46,773 nt of DNA from Kitasatospora sp. DSM 101779 (GTDB lineage Bacteria > Actinomycetota > Actinomycetes > Streptomycetales > Streptomycetaceae). A program made the position numbers and the translations under genes. The notes under the pieces are model-generated. The model had not been told where the DNA came from, ran no database searches, and saw only the letters and a list, made by a program, of their open reading frames with translations. This document shows positions 25,040 through 34,990 of this stretch, one piece after another; position 1 is the stretch's first letter, and each line of letters begins with the position of its first letter. The DNA is taken from contig NZ_JAHTIK010000001.1 of NCBI RefSeq assembly GCF_025655475.1, forward strand, positions 1,739,873-1,786,645, read 5' to 3'.

Positions 25040-25711
25040 GTGACGATCCGAGTGCTGCTGGTCGACGACCAGCCGCTGCTGCGCACCGGCTTCCGGATGA
25101 TCCTGGAGGCCGAGTCCGACCTGGTGGTGGTCGGGGAGGCCGGGGACGGCCAGCAGGCGCTGGAGCAGGTCCGGGCGCTGCAGCCGGACGTGGTCCTGAT
25201 GGACATCCGGATGCCGCGGATGGACGGGGTGGAGGCGACCCGGCGGATCGCCGGTCCCGGGCGGGACGGCCCGGCCAAGGTGCTGGTACTGACCACGTTC
25301 GACCTGGACGAGTACGTGGTCGAGGCGCTGCGTGCGGGGGCCAGCGGCTTCCTGCTGAAGGACGTGCCGGCCGAGGAGCTGGTACAGGCGATCCGGGTGG
25401 TGGCGGACGGCGCGGCGATGCTGGCGCCGTCGGTGACCCGCCGGCTGCTGGACATGTACGCCACCAAGCTGCCCTCCGGTGAGGAGGCACCGCCGCAGGC
25501 GCTGGGCGCGCTGACCGAGCGGGAGGTGGAGGTGCTGCGGCTGGTCGCCCGCGGCCTGTCGAACGCGGAGATCGCCGGCGAGCTGTTCGTCAGCGAGACG
25601 ACGGTGAAGACGCACGTCGGGCACGTGCTGACGAAGCTGCAGCTGCGCGACCGGGTGCAGGCCGCGGTGTACGCCTACGAGTCGGGTCTGGTGCGTCCCG
25701 GCTCGATGTGA
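25040..25711 (+). CDS. NarL/LuxR-type response regulator (orphan)
   Basis: A 223-residue two-domain regulator. Receiver domain residues are complete: acidic pair D9/D10, phospho-acceptor D55 in VVLMDIRMP, and Lys in GFLLKDVP. The C-terminal GerE-type helix-turn-helix reads LTEREVEVLRLVARGLSNAEIAGELFVSETTVKTHVGHVLTKLQLRDRVQ. The GTG begins immediately after the TAG of the RecB-like gene, and AAGGAG lies inside that gene's last codons, so translation is coupled. No histidine kinase is nearby in the window, so the signal is unknown. Confidence 0.94.
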   Translation: MTIRVLLVDDQPLLRTGFRMILEAESDLVVVGEAGDGQQALEQVRALQPDVVLMDIRMPRMDGVEATRRIAGPGRDGPAKVLVLTTFDLDEYVVEALRAGASGFLLKDVPAEELVQAIRVVADGAAMLAPSVTRRLLDMYATKLPSGEEAPPQALGALTEREVEVLRLVARGLSNAEIAGELFVSETTVKTHVGHVLTKLQLRDRVQAAVYAYESGLVRPGSM

Positions 25712-25723
25712 GCCGACCGGGTA

Positions 25724-25770
25724 CGGCGACGGCCCGCCTCCTCCGGTGCGGAGGGGGCGGGCCGTCGCCG
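25724..25770. terminator. Strong bidirectional hairpin between converging genes
   Basis: A 21-bp stem (25724-25744 with 25750-25770) with one T-G wobble and the loop GGTGC. It lies 12 bases past the response regulator stop and 5 bases from the stop of the minus-strand lipoprotein gene, so it can end both transcripts. Confidence 0.85.
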
Positions 25771-25775
25771 TTCGG

Positions 25776-27380
25776 TCACTTGGTGCCGTTGCGGCCGATC
25801 TCCCAGAAGCGGAAGATGCCGGTGGTGTCGACGGTGCCGTCGACGCCGGTGATGTCGTTGCGCGAGGCGTAGAAGGACTTCGCCTGGAACAGCGGGATCA
25901 CCGGGACGCCCTCGGCGACGATGTTCTGGATCTGGGCGTAGCCGCCGCCGGCGGAGCGGTCGGTCAGCTTGATGCTGGCGGGCACCAGCTTGCCGCTGAT
26001 CCGCGGGTCGTCCCAGCCGTTGTGGAAGGCACCGCCGTCGACCACGATCGGGCTGACGAAGTTGTCCGGGTCGGCGTAGTCCGGGGTCCAGCCGACGGTG
26101 TAGGCCTGGTAGCTGCCGGCCTTCCAGCCCGCCTGGTACTTCTTCCAGTCGGGCTCCTGCTTGATGTCGACCTGGAAGACGCCGCCGTTCTCCAGGTCCT
26201 TCTTGATCTGCTCCATCTCGGCGGCGCCGGCCCGGGCGCGCGACCAGGTGAGGGTGATCTTGACCGGGGTGGAGACCTTCGCGTTGGAGAGGATCTTCTT
26301 CGCCTTGTCGACGCTCGGGTCGCCGTAGCGGTCCGCGAAGGAGGTGTTGTGCCCGGTGATGCCGGCCGGCACCAGCGAGTACAGCGGCTGGACGGTGTTG
26401 GCGTACACCGTGCGGGAGAGCGCCTTGCGGTCGATCAGCTGGGCGATCGCCTGGCGGACGGCCGGGTTGCCGGTGACGGCGTCCTTGGTGTTGAGGACCA
26501 GGTAGCGGGTCTCCGCGCTCTCGCCCTCGGCGACCTTGAGGTCGCCCTTGCCGGCCATCTGGTCGCTCTTGATCTTGGCGCCGGCGGCGGGCTGCAGGCT
26601 GTTGTCGGCGAGGTCGACCTCGCCGCTCTCCAGCGCGGACTTCAGCTCGTCCGGCGCGTTGAAGTAGCGCAGCGCGAACTTGCCGGTGGTCGGCTTGTTG
26701 TCGCCCTTGTACTCGCTGTTGGCGGAGAGGGCGATCTTGCCTGGGTTCTCGCCGCCCTCGATCGGGGCGATCGAGTCGATCTTGTACGGGCCGGAGCCGA
26801 CCAGCTTGTCGTTGGCGAGCAGGGCGTCGGCCGGGAAGACCTGGTGGTCGACGATCGCGCCGGCCATCGAGGCGAGCTTCGCCGGGAGCACCGCGTCCGG
26901 GGCCTTGAGGTGGAAGACCACCTTGTCCTGGCCCTTGGCCTCCACGGACTTGAGGCTGGAGAGCAGCGAGGAGGGGCCGCTCGGGTCGTTGATCTTCAGC
27001 ATGCGCTGGACCGAGAAGACGACGTCCTCGCTGGTCAGCGAGTGGCCGTTGGAGAACTTCAGCCCGCTGCGCAGGGTGCACGCGTAGGTGATCGCGTCAC
27101 CGCCGGTGAAGCCGCAGGACTGCGCGGCGTCCGGCTGCGGCACGGTCGCGCCGGGCGGGAAGCTCAGCAGCGACTGGAAGGTGTTGTTCAGCACCAGCCA
27201 GGAACCGGCGTCGTAGGCACCGGCCGGGTCGAGCACGCTGGTCACGTTGGTGGTGCCCATGGTGATCGTGGACGGCGAGTCCTTGCCGGTGACGGCCTTG
27301 GTCGCGGAGGCGCAGCCGGCGGCCGAGGAGGCGACCACGACGGCGCAGCCGAGCACGGCCAGGCGGTGGGCTGAAGACAT
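25776..27380 (-). CDS. Oligopeptide-type ABC transporter substrate-binding lipoprotein (family 5), orphan
   Basis: A 534-residue exported protein. The signal peptide ends in the lipobox SSAAGC (Cys near 23). The family-5 solute-binding fold follows: WLVLNNTFQSLL, TYACTLRSGLKFSNGHSLTSEDVVFSVQRM, and DAVTGNPAVRQAIAQLIDRKAL are characteristic, with YQAYTVGWTPDYADPDNF near the end. Ligands in this family are peptides, nickel or sugars; none can be chosen here. The ATG at 27380 starts the signal peptide directly. No permease or ATPase gene is adjacent, so it must pair with a transporter elsewhere or act in signalling. Confidence 0.92.
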   Translation of the reverse strand: MSSAHRLAVLGCAVVVASSAAGCASATKAVTGKDSPSTITMGTTNVTSVLDPAGAYDAGSWLVLNNTFQSLLSFPPGATVPQPDAAQSCGFTGGDAITYACTLRSGLKFSNGHSLTSEDVVFSVQRMLKINDPSGPSSLLSSLKSVEAKGQDKVVFHLKAPDAVLPAKLASMAGAIVDHQVFPADALLANDKLVGSGPYKIDSIAPIEGGENPGKIALSANSEYKGDNKPTTGKFALRYFNAPDELKSALESGEVDLADNSLQPAAGAKIKSDQMAGKGDLKVAEGESAETRYLVLNTKDAVTGNPAVRQAIAQLIDRKALSRTVYANTVQPLYSLVPAGITGHNTSFADRYGDPSVDKAKKILSNAKVSTPVKITLTWSRARAGAAEMEQIKKDLENGGVFQVDIKQEPDWKKYQAGWKAGSYQAYTVGWTPDYADPDNFVSPIVVDGGAFHNGWDDPRISGKLVPASIKLTDRSAGGGYAQIQNIVAEGVPVIPLFQAKSFYASRNDITGVDGTVDTTGIFRFWEIGRNGTK

Positions 27381-27700
27381 GCGGGATGGATTCCTTCTCC
27401 GTGCGGCCGGGCTTGTGGGGAGGCGCCGGTAGGGTGCCGTCACGGGCCGTGACCAGGGTGGCGGGCGCGGCTGCGACGGTCCGTGGGTCCCCTTATTCGG
27501 GGAATGACCGGAAGTAGCGTGCCATATCGACCACGTACCGCCTCGCACGCGTGCGCGAGGGCCGGGGGCCGGCCGGGACCGCCGGGCCCCGCAGTCCGGC
27601 GATCTGTAGGCCAATGTCCGATTTGACCGTCAGGCCCAGTACGGTCCGTCGCCACGGCGCCGCAGCCAGAGAGCGGCACCCCTCGGGAAAGAGATCGATC
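27381..27700. other. Intergenic stretch of 320 bases upstream of the peptide-binding lipoprotein gene
   Basis: No gene is supported. It contains the palindrome GTCACGGGCCGTGAC (27439-27453), about 60 bases upstream of the lipoprotein ATG; a small stem TCCCC/GGGGA around TTATTC (27488-27503); and the palindrome GAGATCGATCTC just before 27701. The first could be an operator and the last may mark the 3' end of the HAD gene. No convincing -35/-10 pair was found. Confidence 0.4.
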
Positions 27701-28402
27701 TCACACTCTGGCCGTGGTGAGCGCGTGCAGCAGCTCCAGGTCGACCTGCTCCAGCGAGCCGAGGACGGTGCGGCCGGGGCCGGGCTCGATGGCGGCGACG
27801 GAGGGCACCGCGATGACCGGGCAGCCGGCCGCTTCGGCAGCGAGCACCCCGGTCGGGGCGTCCTCGATGACCACGCAGCGGGCCGGGTCGGCACCGAGCC
27901 GGGCGGCGGCGGTGAGGTACGGGTCGGGGTGCGGCTTCGTCCGGGGCACCTCGTCGCCGGCCACCGAGAAGGCGAAGTGGTGGGCGCCGAGGCTGCGCAG
28001 CACGATGTCGATGACGTGCCGGTGCGAGGCGGACACCAGGGCGGCGGGGATGCCGTGTGCGGCCAGGGTGTTGAGCAGCCGTTCGGCGCCGGGCATCAGC
28101 GGCACGCCACCGGCCAGCAGGTCGACGAAGCGCTGGTTGATCAGCACGGTCAGCTCGGCCGAGCTGAGCGGCACGGCCGTGCGGGCGAGCAGGTAGTCGA
28201 TGACCCGGGTCATCGGACCGCCGACGACGTGGGCGCGGTCGGCCTCGTCGAGGGCGTGCCCGAACTCGGCGAAGAGCGACGCCTCGGCCTGCCACCAGAA
28301 GTCCTCGGTGTCGACGAGCGTGCCGTCCATGTCGAGCAGCACGGCCTGCAGGCCGCCGCCGGTTCCGCCGAGGCTCTCGGTGAGGGTCGAGATGGTCGTC
28401 AT
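27701..28402 (-). CDS. HAD-superfamily phosphatase/phosphoglucomutase-like protein
   Basis: A 233-residue class IA HAD protein. All four motifs show: LLDMDGTLVDTE with the nucleophile Asp, VSASHRH with its Ser, Lys in RTKPHPDPYL, and VVIEDAPTGVLAAEAAGCPV. A helical cap lies between motifs one and two. Members act on small phosphorylated sugars or nucleotides as phosphatases or mutases; the substrate cannot be told. The ATG at 28402 has GAAGGGACC upstream. It is downstream of metH in the same direction, but a hairpin (28470-28497) separates them. Confidence 0.9.
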   Translation of the reverse strand: MTTISTLTESLGGTGGGLQAVLLDMDGTLVDTEDFWWQAEASLFAEFGHALDEADRAHVVGGPMTRVIDYLLARTAVPLSSAELTVLINQRFVDLLAGGVPLMPGAERLLNTLAAHGIPAALVSASHRHVIDIVLRSLGAHHFAFSVAGDEVPRTKPHPDPYLTAAARLGADPARCVVIEDAPTGVLAAEAAGCPVIAVPSVAAIEPGPGRTVLGSLEQVDLELLHALTTARV

Positions 28403-28469
28403 GGCAAGGTCCCTTCGCCGGGTGGGGTCCCGTCCGCACGGGTGGCCGGACGGGGCCGGGGATGGCACA

Positions 28470-28497
28470 GGCCGGCCCGCTGGTGAGCGGACCGGCC
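28470..28497 (-). terminator. Hairpin after metH
   Basis: GGCCGG plus CCGCT (28470-28481) pairs with AGCGG plus CCGGCC (28486-28497) around one mismatch, loop GGTG, 65 bases past the metH stop. Confidence 0.65.
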
Positions 28498-28562
28498 CGT
28501 TCAGGATCATTCAGGATACGCCCGTCGACCGGAAATGTGCCGAACGGAACGCAGCGGACGGA

Positions 28563-32081
<3,519 letters not shown>

Positions 32082-32100
32082 GGGGCGACTCCCTGGGTGC

Positions 32101-32149
32101 GACGGCTGTCGGCTATGCGTCCCCTCCGTGAACGGGGAGGCACGCCGTC
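32101..32149 (-). promoter_or_regulatory. Structured leader upstream of metH
   Basis: On the metH message GACGGC (32149-32144) can pair with GCCGTC (32106-32101), enclosing an inner stem CCTCC/GGAGG (32140-32136 with 32127-32123) and a largely unpaired stretch GACGCATAGCCGACA. It ends 19 bases before the ATG. It could be a regulatory leader or part of a divergent promoter region; no known riboswitch core was matched. Confidence 0.35.
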
Positions 32150-32237
32150 AGGGTATCCGGACACCTGCCCGGCGACGGAACCCGTTCCGCATCCTGGGCG
32201 TCCTGTCCACCTGAACGGACGGGACGGGAGGGGCCGG

Positions 32238-33290
32238 GTGCCACGGAGGATCACCGCGCCGACGGCGTGGCTGCGGAGGCTGCGGCCCCGGCGGGGCAGG
32301 CGCCGGCGGCTCGTCGTCGCGCTCGCCGCCGCCCTCGGCCTGCTACTCCTTCCGGTGGGCGCCGCCGCGGCCGCCCTCCGACTGCAGTACGTGGGCGAAC
32401 CGTCTCTCGAGGCCAGGACCAGGGGCCGTGACGCCCTCTGGCTGGGCCACGCCTGGGTCGACGGCCGGCGCACCGACGCCGACCTCACCTCCCTCTCCGC
32501 CCGCCTTGCCGGCACCGGCATCCGCGACCTGTACGTGCACACCGGGCCGCTCGCGCACGACGGCTCGCTCGACCCCGCGCTCGCGCCGCAGGCCCGCTGG
32601 TTCCTGGACGGCGTCCACCGCCGGCTGCCCGGCCTGCGGGTGCAGGCCTGGCTCGGCGACGTGGTCGCCCCGGAGAAGGACGGCCTGCACCTGGACCGGC
32701 CCGAGGTCCGGACCCGGATCACCGTCGCCACGGTGCAGACCCTGGCTCTCGGCTTCGAGGGCGTGCACTTCGACCTCGAACCCGTCCGCTCCGGGTCGGC
32801 CGGCTTCCTCGCCCTGCTCGACCAGGTCCGGCCGCTCACCGCGGCCTCCGCGGTGCCGCTCTCCGTCTCCGCCCCGCAGATCGACCCCGTCCCCGGCCTG
32901 CACCGCGCCGGGCTCGCGGTCGCCGACCACGGCAAGTGGTGGTCGAAGGAGTACTTCGCCGACGTCGCCCGCCGGGTCGACCAGATCGCGGTGATGAGCT
33001 ACGACACCGGGATGCCGCTGGAGTCGCTGTACGGCGGCTACGTCGCCCGGCAGACCGAGCTGGCGCTGGCCGCGACCCCGGACTCCGTGGACCTGCTGAT
33101 GGGCCTGCCCGCCTACTGGGCGGACGGCTTCGGCCACCACGGCTCCGCGGAGACCGTCGCGGCGGCCGTCCGCGGCGCCCGGCTCGGCCTGGGTCGCAGC
33201 GGCCGGCAGTCCTTCGGCCTGGCGCTGTACGTCGACTTCACCGCCACCCCCGCCGACTGGAACGCCTACCGCAACGGCTGGTGCCGCTGA
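32238..33290 (+). CDS. Secreted TIM-barrel protein, possibly glycoside hydrolase family 18-like
   Basis: A 350-residue protein. Residues 1-30 are strongly basic, followed by a hydrophobic segment (LVVALAAALGLLLLPVGAAAAAL) forming a signal peptide or anchor. The rest looks like a beta/alpha barrel: LWLGHAWVDG, IRDLYVHTGPL, LRVQAWLGDVV, GFEGVHFDLEPV, VPLSVSAPQIDP, RVDQIAVMSYDTGMP, SVDLLMGLPAY. GVHFDLEP and VMSYDTG sit where GH18-like barrels have DxxDxDxE and the substrate-binding MxYD. Only part of the acidic motif is present, so activity is uncertain. The GTG at 32238 has GGGAGGGG upstream. It diverges from metH. Confidence 0.75.
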   Translation: MPRRITAPTAWLRRLRPRRGRRRRLVVALAAALGLLLLPVGAAAAALRLQYVGEPSLEARTRGRDALWLGHAWVDGRRTDADLTSLSARLAGTGIRDLYVHTGPLAHDGSLDPALAPQARWFLDGVHRRLPGLRVQAWLGDVVAPEKDGLHLDRPEVRTRITVATVQTLALGFEGVHFDLEPVRSGSAGFLALLDQVRPLTAASAVPLSVSAPQIDPVPGLHRAGLAVADHGKWWSKEYFADVARRVDQIAVMSYDTGMPLESLYGGYVARQTELALAATPDSVDLLMGLPAYWADGFGHHGSAETVAAAVRGARLGLGRSGRQSFGLALYVDFTATPADWNAYRNGWCR

Positions 33291-33315
33291 GCGCCTGCCG
33301 GGCTAGGCTGCGGCC

Positions 33316-33852
33316 ATGACCGAACCGGCACTGGACGCAACGGAACTGACGACGGATCACCTCGTCCTGCGGCGGCCGGTCCCCGCGGACGTGGCAGTGA
33401 TCCTGGCCGTCCACCGGGACCCGCGGACCTGCCGGCACAACCCCTCGGACGCGCTGCGCACCCGGGCCGAGGCCGAGTGGCTGTACCGCCGCTGGGACGA
33501 GCGGTGGCAGCGCAGCGGCTACGGCTACTGGGTGGTGCGCGACCGCGGCGCGGAGCAGCCGCTCGGCTTCTGCGGGGTGAAGCCGACGGTGCTGGGCGGG
33601 ATGCGCGGGCTCAACCTCTTCTACCGCTTCGACCCCTCCTGCTGGGGCCGGGGCGTGGCCAGTGAGGCGGCCTCCGCCGTCGTCGCCTGGGCCGGCCGGG
33701 AGCTGCCACGGCTGCCGCTGATCGCCCGGATACGCCCCGACAACCTGGCCTCGCAGCGGGTCGCCGTGAAGGCCGGGCTGACCCGTGCCGGGCACCTCGA
33801 CGAGATCGGCGAGGACGGCCCGGACTGGATCTGGGCCCGCAACCTGCCGTAG
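33316..33852 (+). CDS. GNAT-family N-acetyltransferase (RimJ/RimL-like)
   Basis: A 178-residue acetyltransferase of the RimJ/RimL subgroup. LTTDHLVLRRPVPADVAVILAVHRDP is the N-terminal strand-helix, GYGYWVVRDRGAEQPLGFCGVKP the central strands, CWGRGVASEAASAVVAWA the acetyl-CoA loop (R/QxxGxA type), and RVAVKAGLTRAGHLDE the C-terminal helix-strand. It would acetylate an amino group of a protein or small molecule; the target is unknown. It starts 25 bases after the barrel protein gene and is probably co-transcribed. Confidence 0.92.
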   Translation: MTEPALDATELTTDHLVLRRPVPADVAVILAVHRDPRTCRHNPSDALRTRAEAEWLYRRWDERWQRSGYGYWVVRDRGAEQPLGFCGVKPTVLGGMRGLNLFYRFDPSCWGRGVASEAASAVVAWAGRELPRLPLIARIRPDNLASQRVAVKAGLTRAGHLDEIGEDGPDWIWARNLP

Positions 33853-33992
33853 CCGCCACAACTCCCCCGGCACCGGCGCACTGAGCCGCGGTGCACCAGG
33901 GCCGCGGGCACTGCGCAGTCCCGGGTGGCGAGCCGTACGGTTCAGGGCTCGCCCCGAGTTCGCGCAGTGCACCCGTCCCGAACCGCGCAGTT

Positions 33993-34025
33993 CTCCCCCG
34001 GCCCTCGGCCGGGAGGTGCCCCCAC
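33993..34025. repeat. Short hairpin repeat common in streptomycete intergenic DNA
   Basis: The block begins CTCCCCCGGCC, has stem CCCGGCC (33997-34003) paired with GGCCGGG (34007-34013), and ends GGGAGGTGCCCCCAC. From memory this composition recurs many times between genes in Streptomyces chromosomes. It may be a transcription terminator for the TetR gene ending at 34040 as well as a repeat. Confidence 0.6.
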
Positions 34026-34039
34026 GCGCCCCCGGGGCG

Positions 34040-34591
34040 TCACAGCGGAGTGCGGTGCAGGGCGATCAGCAGCCGCCAGACCCGGCCGGCGAAGGTGGGC
34101 GGGTCGGCGGCGATCAGGCCGTGCAGCCAGTCGGCGAGCAGGCCGGTGAAGGCCGCGGCGACCGCGGAGGCCACCGTGTCCGCGTGCGGGGCACCGGCCC
34201 GTTCGCGTTCGGTGCGGCTGCGCTCGCGCAGCCGTCGGTGCATGAGGTCGCCGAGCGGGCCGCCGCCACCCGGGTCGAGCAGGCCGCGGTAGAGGGCGGC
34301 GCGCCCGGCGGCGTCCGCCAGGAAGGCGGTGAGTGCGGCGGGCGGCGCCGCCGGGTCGACCGGGCCGCGCCAGTCGTGCAGGGCGTCGACCGCCGCCTCG
34401 ACCACCTCCCCGCAGGCGTCGACGGCCAGCGCTCGCAGGTCCTCGTAGTGCAGGTAGAAGGTGGCCCGGCCGAGGCCCGCGCGGCGGACCACGGCCGAGA
34501 CGCTCACCTCCGAGAGCGGCCGCTCGCCGCATTCGGCGAGCAGGGCGCCGCGCAGGGCGGCCCTGGTGCGCTCGGCGCGGGGGTCGTTCAT
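34040..34591 (-). CDS. TetR-family transcription regulator
   Basis: A 183-residue regulator. The N-terminal helix-turn-helix is clear: RTRAALRGALLAECGERPLSEVSVSAVVRRAGLGRATFYLHYEDLRAL. The C-terminal two-thirds are helical and unconserved, forming a ligand pocket. The ATG at 34591 overlaps the TGA of the upstream DUF1304 gene (34588-34591), so the two are co-translated and the regulator probably controls that membrane protein through the palindrome at 34968-34981. The ligand is unknown. Confidence 0.93.
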   Translation of the reverse strand: MNDPRAERTRAALRGALLAECGERPLSEVSVSAVVRRAGLGRATFYLHYEDLRALAVDACGEVVEAAVDALHDWRGPVDPAAPPAALTAFLADAAGRAALYRGLLDPGGGGPLGDLMHRRLRERSRTERERAGAPHADTVASAVAAAFTGLLADWLHGLIAADPPTFAGRVWRLLIALHRTPL

Positions 34592-34950
34592 CCGGTGGCC
34601 AGCACGGCGGCGAGGGCGACCGCGCCGGGCAGTGCCTGGGCGACCAGGATCCGCCGGTTCGCGGTGGCCCCGCCGTACAGGCCGGCTACCACGACGCAGC
34701 TCAGGAAGAAGACCTGGGCGTCGTGGCCGACGGGGTCGGCGGCGATCAGGCCCCAGAGCAGGCCGGCCGCCAGAAATCCGTTGTAGAGGCCCTGGTTGGC
34801 GGCGAGCGGCGCGGTCGCCCTGGCCATGCCTGCGTCGAAGCCGGAGAGGCTCCGGCCCGGGGAGCGCTCCCAGAGGAACATCTCCAGCACCAGGATGTAC
34901 GCGTGCAGTGCGGCCACCAGGCCGACCAGGACGTTCGCCGCCGTATGCAT
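34588..34950 (-). CDS. DUF1304 small membrane protein
   Basis: A 120-residue protein with four predicted membrane helices: ANVLVGLVAALHAYILVLEMFLW, LYNGFLAAGLLWGLI, VFFLSCVVVAGLYGGAT and LPGAVALAAVLATG. HAYILVLEMFLWE and ANQGLYNGFLAAGL are typical DUF1304 motifs; the family's role is not known. The ATG at 34950 has CGGAG at 7 bases. It is the first gene of a two-gene unit with the TetR regulator. A link to efflux or stress tolerance is possible but unsupported. Confidence 0.88.
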   Translation of the reverse strand: MHTAANVLVGLVAALHAYILVLEMFLWERSPGRSLSGFDAGMARATAPLAANQGLYNGFLAAGLLWGLIAADPVGHDAQVFFLSCVVVAGLYGGATANRRILVAQALPGAVALAAVLATG

Positions 34951-34967
34951 GGATCACTCCGATTTCA

Positions 34968-34990
34968 TGGACACCTGTCCAGCAATCATA
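34968..34990 (-). promoter_or_regulatory. Promoter and palindromic operator of the DUF1304-TetR unit
   Basis: TGGACACCTGTCCA (34968-34981) is a perfect 6+2+6 palindrome. Read on the minus strand a consensus-like -10 TATGAT (34990-34985) lies just upstream, so the palindrome covers the expected start of transcription. The -10 overlaps the last codons of the alpha-glucosidase gene. Confidence 0.6.

Noticed and set aside
32082..32237. Cobalamin or SAM riboswitch ahead of metH
   Set aside because: The conserved B12 box and SAM/SAH core sequences were not found by eye; the structure is reported as unassigned.
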